A DNA stretch of 39,530 bases, taken from assembly GCA_025450815.1 (NCBI GenBank), contig JANWLO010000053.1, forward strand, positions 1 through 39,530, in the 5' to 3' direction. The notes under the pieces are model-generated. The model saw nothing but the letters and a program-made list of their open reading frames with translations. It was not told where the DNA came from and made no database searches. Origin of the DNA: Gemmatimonadaceae bacterium (GTDB lineage: Bacteria > Gemmatimonadota > Gemmatimonadetes > Gemmatimonadales > Gemmatimonadaceae). Positions 16,221 to 24,680 of the stretch are shown here, in pieces; position 1 is the stretch's first letter, and each line of letters starts with the position of its first letter. Position numbers and translations under genes: made by a program.

Positions 16221-16584
16221 CTGTTGAATATGCACGGCCCGCGGAATCCTGGCATGCAGTACGAACAGATCGGCAGTATCTCACGCAGTGAGTTCACCTC
16301 GGCCAGCGCCGACTGCAGCGCGCGCACGAGCTGTTCGCGCTCCTCGCCTCGCCGCCGTGATGTCGCGCTACATGGAGTAGAACACGCTCTCGGCGGAGTC
16401 GGGAATGGCATTCCACAGCAACGAGTGATACGAGTCGCGCAATCGCCTGGCGGCGAGCGAAACCCGTAATCCCGAGAAAGAGAGATGCGACGGCGGTCCA
16501 AGGTTGCTACGTTCGATCCATATCTCATTTTGATGCGATCGCTCGCTGACCCACCCCTCCCCCACGTCGATCGGAGAACCACTC
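16221..16584. other. Gap with a gene remnant (364 bases)
   Basis: This region lies between the divergent DUF1697 gene and the cupin gene. It contains the signalling-gene fragment described separately at 16256-16357. The rest shows no intact gene. It should hold promoters for both flanking genes, but none could be assigned with confidence. Confidence 0.5.
16256..16357 (-). pseudogene. Remnant of a PAS/response-regulator gene (ILPICSYC motif)
   Basis: The minus-strand frame encodes REEREQLVRALQSALAEVNS followed by LREILPICSYC. This coiled coil plus LxGILPICxxCKKIRD tail is well known at the C-terminus of many PAS, GAF and receiver-domain proteins. Here it breaks off immediately after SYC: the expected KKIRDDxGYW is replaced by an unrelated sequence, and no receiver or PAS domain lies upstream. 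It is therefore read as a piece of a deleted signalling gene. Confidence 0.6.
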
Positions 16585-16917
16585 GTGTCGCATATCGATA
16601 CCAGTCGGCTCGAGGTGAAGGAGGTACGCGAAGGGTGGAAGGGTAGATTCTTCCACTCTCAGAGCATGACGTTCGCGTACTACACTGTCGAGGCGGGCGC
16701 GTCGATTCACGAGCACCACCATCCCAACGACGAGGTCTGGAACGTCATCGAGGGCCAGCTCGAGATCACCGTTTCGGGCGTGGCGGAGTTGGTTGGGCCC
16801 GGATGCGCGGTCGCCGTTCCTCCCGGCGCGGTCCACTCGATTCGCGCGCTCGCGTTCACGCGTGCGATCGTTGTAGACCATCCACGCCGGGACGCGATTG
16901 GCGGAATTCAGCTGTAG
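16585..16917 (+). CDS. Single-domain cupin protein
   Basis: The 110-residue product begins at a GTG with GGAGAA 9 bases upstream. It contains a cupin barrel with motif 1 in SIHEHHHPNDEVWNVIEGQLEITV (three candidate His metal ligands and Glu) and motif 2 in GPGCAVAVPPGAVHSIRAL with the usual PxGxxH. Small cupins of this kind bind a metal and may act as isomerases, dioxygenases or binding proteins; no substrate can be read from the sequence. It stands alone between a gene remnant and a GNAT gene. Confidence 0.85.
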   Translation: MSHIDTSRLEVKEVREGWKGRFFHSQSMTFAYYTVEAGASIHEHHHPNDEVWNVIEGQLEITVSGVAELVGPGCAVAVPPGAVHSIRALAFTRAIVVDHPRRDAIGGIQL

Positions 16918-17082
16918 GACCGCTCAGAGATATCAACGCGACGCCACGACTCGTGGTCGTAGACATAACGCATATTCGAAGGCCCTGGATATGATTTCCT
17001 TGCTCCTAAAGCCCGCGCGAGACCTGGCTTCACGCATCCACGACGCGCTGCGTGGCCGTTGGTCAGGATTATCGAAAACCCG

Positions 17083-17715
17083 ATGGCTCGCGCGTGCCGG
17101 TTGGAAGATCGTAACATCGACTTCCTGGATCACGTGACGATTCGAGAGAACCCTTTGCTCGCCGCTGACTTGCGCGTCGCCAATACTTCCGACATCCCCG
17201 CACTCGACGCCCTCATCACCGCGTCCGTTCGCGGACTCAGCCCCGGCTACTATACCGCCGCACAAATCGATGCCGCACTTGCCGGCGTCTTCGGTGTCGA
17301 CACGCAGCTCATCATCGACGGCACATACTACGTCATCGATGGACCTGCCGGCATCATCGCGGCGGGGGGGTGGAGCGGACGTCGCACCCTGTACGGTGGC
17401 GATCAGATGAAGGGAACCGAAGATCCGAAGCTCGATCCCCAAACCGAGCCCGCGCGCATCCGCGCCTTCTTCGTGCACCCCGACTTCGCGCGACGCGGTC
17501 TCGCCCGCCTACTCTACGAGAAGTGTGCGGCCGCCGCCCGAGCAGCTGGCTTTCGCCGCTTCGAGCTGATGGCCACACTTCCGGGCGAGCAGTTATACCT
17601 CGCGCTCGGCTTCGCCGCTATCGAACGCCTAACGGTGACGCTCGACAATGCAGTCGATGTGCCGTTCCTGAGAATGACCCGTAACATCGACGTGGCTGAT
17701 GCCTCATCATCGTGA
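17083..17715 (+). CDS. GNAT-family N-acetyltransferase
   Basis: The protein contains a GNAT domain with DLRVANTSDIPALDALITASVRGLSP at its start, the acetyl-CoA site ARIRAFFVHPDFARRGLARLLYEKC (R-R-G-L-A), and the end block FRRFELMATLPGEQLYLALGFAAIERL. The start is uncertain: a TTG at 17059, ATG at 17083 and GTG at 17134 are in frame, and only the last 190 or so residues are domain. I used 17083. The substrate is unknown. It stands 75 bases before the PhnB-like gene, possibly in one transcript. Confidence 0.8.
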   Translation: MARACRLEDRNIDFLDHVTIRENPLLAADLRVANTSDIPALDALITASVRGLSPGYYTAAQIDAALAGVFGVDTQLIIDGTYYVIDGPAGIIAAGGWSGRRTLYGGDQMKGTEDPKLDPQTEPARIRAFFVHPDFARRGLARLLYEKCAAAARAAGFRRFELMATLPGEQLYLALGFAAIERLTVTLDNAVDVPFLRMTRNIDVADASSS

Positions 17716-17790
17716 TGTGACGGCTGCGCCCTTGCAGAAGGTCCGCTTCGTTCTCATACCGGGAAATGAGCCAATTCGAACAGGAGAATC

Positions 17791-18300
17791 ATGATCAAGA
17801 CTCAGAGAATTATCCCTTGCCTCTGGTTCGCGGATAACGCCGAGGAGGCGGCTCGGCATTACACGGGGATCTTCAAGAACTCGAGAATCACGGCGATCAC
17901 GCACTATGGGACCGCCGGTTTCGAGTCCCACCATCGTCCGCCCGGATCCGTGATGACCGTCGCCTTCGAGCTCGACGGCCAATCGTTCACCGCGTTGAAT
18001 GGGGGCCCGCTGTTTCAATTCACCGAAGCCATCTCGTTCCAGGTGAACTGCGAGACGCAGGAGGAGATCGATCACTACTGGGACAAGCTCTCCGCCGACG
18101 GCGATCCCGATGCGCAGATGTGCGGTTGGCTGAAGGATCGCTACGGGTTGTCGTGGCAGGTGATTCCGAACAGCATGGACGAGCTGTTCAAGGATGAGGA
18201 ATCCGCTGCATCGCAGCGCGCGATGGAGGCAATGCTAACGATGAAGAAGCTCGACATCGCCGCCCTCCAGCGCGCGTACGATGGGAAGGGCAAATCGTGA
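17791..18300 (+). CDS. PhnB-like VOC protein (3-demethylubiquinone-9 3-methyltransferase-type fold)
   Basis: The 169-residue protein starts at an ATG after AACAGGAGAATC. It carries the full PhnB/YjdN-like pattern: IIPCLWFADNAEEAARHYTGIFKNSRI, FELDGQSFTALNGGPLFQFTEAISFQVNCETQEEIDHYWDKLS, and CGWLKDRYGLSWQVIPNSMDELF, ending in a helical tail. The family has no proven enzymatic role; in this group it is often found next to other small detoxification or stress genes. Its stop overlaps the GTG of a truncated GNAT frame by two bases (GTGA). Confidence 0.87.
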   Translation: MIKTQRIIPCLWFADNAEEAARHYTGIFKNSRITAITHYGTAGFESHHRPPGSVMTVAFELDGQSFTALNGGPLFQFTEAISFQVNCETQEEIDHYWDKLSADGDPDAQMCGWLKDRYGLSWQVIPNSMDELFKDEESAASQRAMEAMLTMKKLDIAALQRAYDGKGKS

Positions 18301-18374
18301 ACGTACGTCCTCTTCGGCAGACCGACTTCGAGCAGTGGCAGCCGCTCTGGGCTGGGTACAATGCTTTCTATGGA
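18297..18374 (+). pseudogene. Truncated GNAT gene (N-terminal 26 residues only)
   Basis: A GTG overlapping the preceding stop begins VNVRPLRQTDFEQWQPLWAG followed by YNAFYG. This is the well-conserved opening of a GNAT subfamily (DFxxWLPLWxGYNxFYG). After FYG the similarity ends abruptly at a perfect 10-base-arm inverted repeat and the frame runs into unrelated sequence. The rest of the acetyltransferase is missing, so this is a gene cut off by a deletion or insertion. Confidence 0.65.
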
Positions 18375-18394
18375 GGTCGGCGCTCGCCGACCTC
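18373..18394. repeat. Perfect inverted repeat at the GNAT break
   Basis: GAGGTCGGCG and CGCCGACCTC form 10-base perfect arms around the two bases CT. It lies exactly where similarity to GNAT proteins stops. It could be a short palindromic element, an old insertion end, or a terminator stem, although no T-tract follows. Confidence 0.6.
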
Positions 18395-18445
18395 AACAAT
18401 CCGCCGAGCTCCCGCGGTCGTTCGCCCCACAAAATGATTCCTTCA

Positions 18446-18472
18446 CCGGACTGTGCTTGACGCACCGTCCGG
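18446..18472. repeat. Hairpin in the susC leader region
   Basis: CCGGAC and GTCCGG pair, and after one mismatch GTGC and GCAC pair, around a five-base loop TTGAC. It belongs to the same non-coding stretch as the inverted repeat at 18373-18394 and may be part of the same short repeat element. Confidence 0.5.
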
Positions 18473-18616
18473 AATTCGGCATCGAAGAAAGTTCACGCAG
18501 GATCCTGACCGCGCGCGTACAGCACTCGGACCGCTCTCGCATGCACCGCTGTCATTCGATCGGCAGCTCAAGGAGGTGACGCGCCAGGGCACTCGCACGG
18601 CCCCGTCGTTTCTTTT

Positions 18617-18641
18617 TGCCGGATCACCCATCGATCCGGCA
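18617..18641 (+). promoter_or_regulatory. Stable stem-loop in the susC 5' leader
   Basis: TGCCGGATC and GATCCGGCA form a 9-base perfect stem with a seven-base loop. The stem is preceded by a T-rich run (TTTCTTTTT) and is followed by no T-run, so it is not a plain intrinsic terminator on this strand. It ends 58 bases before the susC ATG and would sit in the untranslated leader if transcription starts upstream. Confidence 0.45.
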
Positions 18642-18699
18642 TCCACCAGTATGCCGCACGCGACGCGCACCATCGCGCGCGGACATGGAGAGGCCGCTT

Positions 18700-21600
18700 A
18701 TGCGTAATCGATTTTGTCGGTACGCGTTCATCGTCGCGGCGTGGCTCGCGCCAGCCACGGTGATCGCACAGCAGGCCACGATTTCCGGACGAGTCATCGA
18801 CAAGGCAACACAAGCTCCCGTTCCCAGCGCTCAGGTCACGATCGTCGGTAGCACGCGCAACGCTCTCACTAACGACAAGGGCGAGTTCACCGTGCGCGCC
18901 GTGGCGGCAGGAAACATCACGCTCCGCGCAACTCGCATCGGATACGCCGCGAGCACGCAAGCCGTCACTGTGCCCGACAGCGGATCCGTCACCGCCGACT
19001 TCGCGCTCGGCGCAACGCCCTCCAGGCTTGGCGAGATTGTCGTGAGCGCCACTGGCGAGCAGGAGTTGAGACGTCAACAGGCCGTCTCTGTCGGCACGAT
19101 CAACATGGATTCCGTCAACCTCGCGCCCGTCAACAGCTTCTCGGAGCTGCTCACGTCGCGCACGCCGGGCGTCGTTGCAACCTCCGATGGAGGCACGCTC
19201 GGCTCCGGCACGCGCATTCGCATTCGCGGATCCAATTCCGTCTCCCTCAGCAACGACCCGCTTATCATCATCGACGGTGTCCGCGCGAACGGTAGCGAAG
19301 GGTCGTCGACAATCGGTGTCGGCGGTCAGGTGCCGTCACGACTCGACGACATCAATCCCGAGGATATCGAGACCATCAACGTCATCAAAGGGCCCGCCGC
19401 GTCTTCGCTATACGGCACGGCCGCCGCGAACGGAGTCATTCAGATCACCACAAAGCGTGGCCGCATCGGGAAGTCGCAATGGAGCGCGCATGTGTCCGGG
19501 GGATCCGTCTCCAACTACATCAAGTTCCCCGCCAATTACGCTGCACTCGAAGTGGACGGAACCGATACGGTCTTTTCGCAGAATACGCCGGGGACCGGCC
19601 CCTGCATCACCGACTTCCAGGCGTTCGGCCTCTGCACGTTCACCGGGCTGCAGTCATTCAACCCGCTGGAGGCGAATAGCCCGTTCATCACGGGAAATAC
19701 CCAGAGTTACGGACTCGCGGTGAGCGGGGGCAGCGAGGCCATGACCTACTACATCAGTGGCCAGCTGGACGATGACAAGGGCGTCTACGAGATCAACAAG
19801 CTCCGCCACGCCACGCTGCGCGCGAACGCGACCGCGCACCTCAGCCCAAAGTTCGACCTAACTGTGAATAGCTCGTTCGGACAGAACCGGCTTCGTTTGC
19901 CGCAGAACGACAATAACGTGCGCGGCGTGATACCCACCGGAATTCTCGGCCTCGCGTTCGATGATCCGGTGAATCACGGCTTCGCTTTTCAGCAGCCGGC
20001 CAACATCTTCGCGATCAATACGCAGCAGAACACCGAGCGCTATACCGGATCGGCGACTGCCACGTGGCGCCCGCTCACGTGGCTTAGTGTGCTAGGCGTA
20101 ACCGGATTGGATTTCTCAAACCGCATCGATCAGGAACTGATCCCGACGTATCTCGACAACGGCATCACGAGTCGCTTTGCCGATGATTCAATTGGTCAAC
20201 GCACGTCGAATCCGTTCCAGACGTTCATCTACACGCTGAATGCGAGCGCCACTGCGAGTTACGGACTGCGCCCCGGTCTCTCGGCATCGACCACCATAGG
20301 CACGCAGTACTCGCAGGACTATTCACACGGAACCTTCGCGTTCGGAAAGAATCTCGCTCCGGGCACCGGCTCCCTAAGCGGCGCGACGGAACAGGCCGCC
20401 GTCAATGAGGCCACAACCAAGGACATCATCCTCGGCGCGTACGGACAAGAGCAGATCAACTGGCGCGACCGCGTATACATAAGCGGTACGATTCGGGTCG
20501 ACAAGAACAACGCTTTCGGACAGAACTTCAAGTCCATCGTGTATCCCGGTGCCGGAATCTCATGGGTGATTGGCAACGAGGACTTCTTTCCTAAACAGAA
20601 CTTCCTGTCGGACACTCGACTTCGCGCCGCGTACGGTCAATCGGGCCAACAGCCTGGATTCCGCGACGCGACGGCGTTCTACTCTCCTGTAGCGGTCCAC
20701 GCGGACAACATCGACCAGGCATCATTTACTCGCGGCAACATCGGGAACCCGAACCTCAAGCCCGAGCGCACCGGCGAAACCGAGCTCGGATTCGAGACGA
20801 ACCTCTTCAAGAACATTTTCGCGCTGGACTTCACGTGGTACGACAAGAAGACCAGCGACGCGCTCATCCAGACTCAGCTCGCCCCGTCGAACGGCTTGCA
20901 GCAGCTCTTCTTCCGAAACCTCGGCAGCGTTCAGAACAAGGGAATCGAGCTGTCGCTCAGCGGTACGCCGGTAAAGCTTGCGAACTTCAGCTGGGATTTC
21001 ACGGTTGGCGGGTCGCACAACAAGAACACGGTGCTCAATCTCGGAAAGGATATCAAGCCGATCATCTTCGGCGATCAGCGTCACCAGAACGGCTATCCGC
21101 TCGGCGGCTACTGGGCGGTGCCGTACACGTTCAAGGACATCAACGGGGACGGCGCGATCACCAGCGAGAACTGTCCCGGCACCGGATGCGAGCTCGTGCT
21201 CGGCGACACCGCGGTGTACCTCGGATCACCGTTCCCGAGCTGGGAGCTGACTTTCGGCTCCGGCATAACGGTGTTCAAGTACATCCGGGTCTCCGCGCTA
21301 GTCGATCGCCGCACCGGAAACAAGCTTCTCAACCTCACCGAGGACTTTCGCTGCTCAGCACTGCTCATCTGTCAGGCGCTCAACCAGAACATCGATCCGT
21401 CGGTGAAGAAAACGTCCTCGCTCGCGGATCAAGCTGCCGGAATTGCCGCGTTCGAGGATGGAACGGATGCCGGCTATATCGAGGACGGGGGCTTCTGGAA
21501 GATTCGTGAGGTCGCAGTCACCCTCACGGCTCCCGATCGCCTCGCTCATCGCTTCGGCGTTTCCGGGATCAGCCTCTCGCTCGCTGGTCGCAATCTCGGT

Positions 21601-21729
21601 ACGTGGACCAAGTACAAAGGACTCGACCCTGAGATCAACGAAAACGGCGGTCTGAATTTCAGCACCGATGAATTTCTAAGCCAGCCGCCCGTTCGCACGT
21701 ACACCGTGCGCATGGATCTCCATTGGTAG
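18700..21729 (+). CDS. SusC/RagA-type TonB-dependent outer-membrane receptor
   Basis: The 1009-residue product starts at ATG 18700, 6 bases after GGAGAGG, and has a signal peptide cut after residue 23 (ATVIA). Residues about 26-105 are a carboxypeptidase-regulatory-like beta-sandwich (ATISGRVIDKATQAPVPSAQVTIVG), followed by a plug domain at about 115-230 with RIRGSNSVSLSNDPLIIIDGVRANG and IETINVIKGPAASSLYGTAAANGVI. The rest is a 22-strand barrel ending VRMDLHW with a terminal aromatic residue. SusC proteins use TonB energy to bring oligomers across the outer membrane in a complex with a SusD lid. The substrate is unknown and no glycosidase or peptidase gene lies in the same operon. The susD gene follows within 33 bases. 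Confidence 0.93.
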   Translation: MRNRFCRYAFIVAAWLAPATVIAQQATISGRVIDKATQAPVPSAQVTIVGSTRNALTNDKGEFTVRAVAAGNITLRATRIGYAASTQAVTVPDSGSVTADFALGATPSRLGEIVVSATGEQELRRQQAVSVGTINMDSVNLAPVNSFSELLTSRTPGVVATSDGGTLGSGTRIRIRGSNSVSLSNDPLIIIDGVRANGSEGSSTIGVGGQVPSRLDDINPEDIETINVIKGPAASSLYGTAAANGVIQITTKRGRIGKSQWSAHVSGGSVSNYIKFPANYAALEVDGTDTVFSQNTPGTGPCITDFQAFGLCTFTGLQSFNPLEANSPFITGNTQSYGLAVSGGSEAMTYYISGQLDDDKGVYEINKLRHATLRANATAHLSPKFDLTVNSSFGQNRLRLPQNDNNVRGVIPTGILGLAFDDPVNHGFAFQQPANIFAINTQQNTERYTGSATATWRPLTWLSVLGVTGLDFSNRIDQELIPTYLDNGITSRFADDSIGQRTSNPFQTFIYTLNASATASYGLRPGLSASTTIGTQYSQDYSHGTFAFGKNLAPGTGSLSGATEQAAVNEATTKDIILGAYGQEQINWRDRVYISGTIRVDKNNAFGQNFKSIVYPGAGISWVIGNEDFFPKQNFLSDTRLRAAYGQSGQQPGFRDATAFYSPVAVHADNIDQASFTRGNIGNPNLKPERTGETELGFETNLFKNIFALDFTWYDKKTSDALIQTQLAPSNGLQQLFFRNLGSVQNKGIELSLSGTPVKLANFSWDFTVGGSHNKNTVLNLGKDIKPIIFGDQRHQNGYPLGGYWAVPYTFKDINGDGAITSENCPGTGCELVLGDTAVYLGSPFPSWELTFGSGITVFKYIRVSALVDRRTGNKLLNLTEDFRCSALLICQALNQNIDPSVKKTSSLADQAAGIAAFEDGTDAGYIEDGGFWKIREVAVTLTAPDRLAHRFGVSGISLSLAGRNLGTWTKYKGLDPEINENGGLNFSTDEFLSQPPVRTYTVRMDLHW

Positions 21730-21761
21730 CCGGCGACCCCAACTCAAGCGAGATGCCAATC

Positions 21762-23132
21762 ATGCATAAAATTCGCGACAAGCGTTCTGGTCGCCGGATC
21801 TGGCTCGCGATTGCCGCAGGAGCGCTGCTCCTCACCGCGTGCAACGTCGACAAGTTGCTCAAGGCGACCGATCCGGACAACACGCCTCCTGGTGTGCTCA
21901 AAGGAGCACAGTCTCTTCCAGCCTTTCGTGCGAGCGCCATCGGTGACTTTGGCGTGGCCTTCGATGGAAACGCGCTCAATCCGGACGGCAATGAATACGA
22001 AGGGCTCGTCAACATGACGGGGCTGCTAACCGACGAGCTTCAGAATACCGAGACGTTTCCGACGCGCACGGAGGTAGATCGCCGTCACACGAACGTCGAC
22101 AACTCCACCATGCGCGACATCTTCTTCAACGTGCACGTCGCGCGCGTGTCGGCAGGGCGTGCGGCCAGCGCATTCGCCGCGTTCGGTCCGACCGATCCGG
22201 GGTGGTCCGAGGTGACGAGCCTTCAGGCGTACGCCATTCTTTTTCTTGCTGAAGACTACTGCTCCGGTGTTCCGATATCGAGCTTCGATACGGCGGCGTC
22301 GGTGTTCGTGGGTGGCGATCCGAACACCACGCAGCAGCTATTGGCGATAGCTGCCGACACCTTCACCGCCGCTCTCGCCCTTCCCCACGATCCCGACCGT
22401 CACTTTCTGGCTGAGGTGGGAAAGGCGCGCACGCTGCAATTCGAGGGTCGCTCACAGCTCGCGGCCGCGGCGACGCTCGTGGCCGACGTTCCGACGAACT
22501 GGACGTACAAGATCACCCATTCGAAGAACTCGCAGCACGAGTGGAACGGCATCTACGAGTTCATGTGGCTCGAAGGACGCTGGGTCCAGGCGAATGTCGA
22601 GGGTATCAATGGGCTGCCGTACCGTAGCGATCCAAGGAACCCATTCTCGACGAACGGCTCGACGTTCATTGGAAGTCCGTTCTTCGGAACGCTGCGCTAC
22701 AACTCCCAGGATTCGTCGACGGTTCTGGCAAGCGGCATCGAGGCACGGCTCATCGAGGCCGAGGCGGCGCTGCAGGCCGGGACGCCCGGTGTATTCCTGC
22801 AGAAACTGAATGATCTCCGCGCTGGCAGCGGATTGGGGCTGCCCGCGCTGACGGATCCGGGTAATGACAGCGCTCGCGCGAATCTGCTCTTCAGCGAGCG
22901 CGGTCAGTGGTTGTATCTCACCAACCATCGTCTCGCCGACCTTCGCCGGCTTTCGCGCCCGACGGCGAACGACGGGTACGGACGGGATCCCGAGACGGTG
23001 TTCCCCACGGGCGCATGGTTTCGCGGAGGCCCTTACGGCACCGACGTCAACTTCCCGATTCCGATCGAGGAGTTGAACAACCCCAACATTCACCAGACTG
23101 CACCAAATACCTGCATCGATCGCAATCCGTAA
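21762..23132 (+). CDS. SusD/RagB-type substrate-binding lipoprotein
   Basis: The product (456 residues from ATG 21762) has a clear type II signal peptide, IAAGALLLTAC, with lipidated Cys27. It has the helical TPR-like SusD fold: LQAYAILFLAEDYCSGVPIS, IEARLIEAEAALQAGTPGVFLQKLNDLRAG and the C-terminal block LLFSERGQWLYLTNHRLADLRRLSRP, ending NFPIPIEELNNP. It pairs with the SusC protein as an outer-leaflet lid that captures ligand. An ATG at 21753 or an upstream GTG could extend it by a few residues, but the AAGCGAGA site suits 21762. A bidirectional terminator lies 22 bases downstream. Confidence 0.9.
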   Translation: MHKIRDKRSGRRIWLAIAAGALLLTACNVDKLLKATDPDNTPPGVLKGAQSLPAFRASAIGDFGVAFDGNALNPDGNEYEGLVNMTGLLTDELQNTETFPTRTEVDRRHTNVDNSTMRDIFFNVHVARVSAGRAASAFAAFGPTDPGWSEVTSLQAYAILFLAEDYCSGVPISSFDTAASVFVGGDPNTTQQLLAIAADTFTAALALPHDPDRHFLAEVGKARTLQFEGRSQLAAAATLVADVPTNWTYKITHSKNSQHEWNGIYEFMWLEGRWVQANVEGINGLPYRSDPRNPFSTNGSTFIGSPFFGTLRYNSQDSSTVLASGIEARLIEAEAALQAGTPGVFLQKLNDLRAGSGLGLPALTDPGNDSARANLLFSERGQWLYLTNHRLADLRRLSRPTANDGYGRDPETVFPTGAWFRGGPYGTDVNFPIPIEELNNPNIHQTAPNTCIDRNP

Positions 23133-23154
23133 CGCACGACCGATCGATGGGATG

Positions 23155-23191
23155 CTAATGGGGGAGGCGGAAAGTCCGCCTCCCCCGTTAG
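23155..23191. terminator. Bidirectional terminator between susD and the plug lipoprotein
   Basis: GGGGGAGGCGGA and TCCGCCTCCCCC form a 12-base perfect stem around the loop AAG, and the stem continues through CTAAT/GTTAG with one wobble pair. No T-run follows, but both flanking genes converge here (stops at 23132 and 23208), so it probably ends both transcripts. Confidence 0.65.
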
Positions 23192-23207
23192 CTTCAACTC
23201 CTCTCAC

Positions 23208-23660
23208 TCAGCCAGCAGATTTGCTCCTGCTGTGAATCAGGATCACTCCCGCGTTCGAGTTGGTGCCGTAGTACGCGGTCGCCTCAACCGATCCCATCTC
23301 CTCGATGCTGTCAACGTCGGACGCGCCGATCTGTCGTAGCTGGCGAATGTCGTCGATCGGAACGCCGTCGACATAGACGGTCGGGTCGTCCTGCAGATAG
23401 AGACTCGTGTGACCGCGCTTCGACTCCAGTCGCTTCGGCTGGCCATCGTACGCCTCGGTGGTGCGCGCGGTCGTGCTCAGCCGCTTGAGCACCTCCCAGA
23501 CGTCCGTCGCCCCGCAGCGGGCTATGTCTTCGGAGGTGATGACGTGGGCGTGGTACGCCTGGTTAGCGGGCGGCGCCGGCGCGCTGCCGCCAGTGCGACA
23601 GCCGGCGAATAGAAGCGCGGGGGCGAGCACGAGCACGGTTCGGAACTGTGCGACGGTCAT
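23208..23660 (-). CDS. Stand-alone TonB plug-domain lipoprotein
   Basis: The 150-residue product starts at ATG 23660, 5 bases after GGAGG, with signal peptide VLVLAPALLFAGC (lipidated Cys21). The mature part is a TonB-receptor plug domain with no barrel: ITSEDIARCGATDVWEVLKRLS, PTVYVDGVPIDDIRQLRQIGASDVDSIEEMGSVEAT and AYYGTNSNAGVILIHSR. These correspond to the plug blocks IxGxxxxLxVVDGVP...ISxIEVLKGxxAxxxYG...GVIxIxTK. It is placed convergently with SusCD. It may act as an adaptor or competitor for TonB or a SusC barrel, or simply be a domain adopted for another purpose. Similar plug-only lipoproteins occur in related bacteria from memory, without known function. Confidence 0.82.
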   Translation of the reverse strand: MTVAQFRTVLVLAPALLFAGCRTGGSAPAPPANQAYHAHVITSEDIARCGATDVWEVLKRLSTTARTTEAYDGQPKRLESKRGHTSLYLQDDPTVYVDGVPIDDIRQLRQIGASDVDSIEEMGSVEATAYYGTNSNAGVILIHSRSKSAG

Positions 23661-23785
23661 ACGTGCCTCCGTTCGCCGGCGCCTTTGCGCCGTTGCTCCG
23701 AATCTGCGAGATGCGAGCTCGGGCGTCAATCACCAGCTTGTCGTTCGATAGCGACGTCTGCCGCGACGATGGGAACGACTCTCGC

Positions 23786-24598
23786 ATGTCGTCGACATCC
23801 ATGACCGACTTCGATCCGCGCGCGTTTTGGGAAACGAGGCACACGCGTAAGTACGGCCCGGAGAGCGTTGGCTACGCAGGGCTGGGTGTGCCTTACAACG
23901 AGTGGATGTACCGCGTGCGCGGCCGCGTCGTGACGCGGCAGCTGCACAGGTCGCACATCGATTTGTCCACGCGCGATGTGCTCGATATCGGCTCCGGTAC
24001 CGGTTTCTACATCCAGCTCTGGAAACACCAGCACGCACGCTCGGTGACCGGCAGCGACTTCGCGCCGTACGCCGTGCATGCGCTGCGCGAGAAATTCCCC
24101 GATGCACGCTTCGTCGAGCTCGACATCACGGGCGCGAATGTATCCTCCGAGCTCGAGCGCTACGATGTGATCTCGGCCTTCGACATTCTCTATCACATCG
24201 TTGACGACGGGAAATACCGGCAGGCCATCGCGAACATTCGGTCGCTGCTTCGGCCCGGTGGCTACTTCATCCTGTCCGAAAACTTCCTCGCGCAGAATCG
24301 CGAAACGGGGCTGCATCAGGTGAGCAGGACCTACACCGAGATAGTCGCGATGCTCGAGGAGTACGGCTTCGTGGTGCTGCAGCGCGCTCCAGTGTTCTTC
24401 CTGATGAACCGGCCCCTGAAGTCGTCGAGCGGCGTTCTGCAGGGGACATGGAAGATCATCAAGCGCGTCACCGGCATGACGCAGCGCCCGTGGCTCGGCG
24501 CGTGGCTTGGCGCGCTCCTGTATCCGCTGGAGCTGGCGTCGCTGCCATTCATGTCGACCGGCCCATCCACGGAGATGCTGATCTGCCGGGTGGTGTAG
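23786..24598 (+). CDS. Class I SAM-dependent methyltransferase
   Basis: The 270-residue product from ATG 23786 has SAM motif I in VLDIGSGTGFYIQLW, an acidic residue after strand 2 (VTGSDFAPYAV), motif II ELDIT and YDVISAFDILYHIVDD, and motif III LLRPGGYFILSENFL. The C-terminal part (TWKIIKRVTGMTQRPWLGAWLGALLYPLELASLPF) is hydrophobic and may contact the membrane. The substrate is unknown; position gives no clue. A second ATG at 23801 is possible. It is divergent from the plug lipoprotein gene across 125 bases. Confidence 0.87.
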   Translation: MSSTSMTDFDPRAFWETRHTRKYGPESVGYAGLGVPYNEWMYRVRGRVVTRQLHRSHIDLSTRDVLDIGSGTGFYIQLWKHQHARSVTGSDFAPYAVHALREKFPDARFVELDITGANVSSELERYDVISAFDILYHIVDDGKYRQAIANIRSLLRPGGYFILSENFLAQNRETGLHQVSRTYTEIVAMLEEYGFVVLQRAPVFFLMNRPLKSSSGVLQGTWKIIKRVTGMTQRPWLGAWLGALLYPLELASLPFMSTGPSTEMLICRVV

Positions 24599-24680
24599 CC
24601 CCGACGACGATGTGCCGTCGGCCACTCTTCATCAGTCAGAATGAGTGTGACCCACTCCCATCGCTTTCGGAGGACGTCGG

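Larger units (their letters stand above)
18301..18699. other. Leader region upstream of the susC-like gene (399 bases)
   Basis: The region begins with the truncated GNAT fragment and then holds three strong hairpins (18373-18394, 18446-18472, 18617-18641). No intact gene is visible. It must contain the promoter of the SusCD operon, which I could not place. An AAGGAGGTG at 18569-18577 resembles a ribosome site but has no plausible start behind it. Confidence 0.5.

Noticed and set aside
16944-16956. Short palindrome CCACGA-C-TCGTGG after the cupin gene
   Set aside because: The stem is short with an impossible one-base loop and no T-run; it could be chance in GC-rich DNA.
18569-18577. AAGGAGGTG ribosome-site-like sequence in the susC leader
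   Set aside because: No start codon at proper distance opens a believable frame.
23677-23692. Hairpin CGGCGC-CTTT-GCGCCG between the plug lipoprotein and the methyltransferase
   Set aside because: It is only six base pairs, common by chance at this base composition, and not placed as a terminator for either divergent gene.
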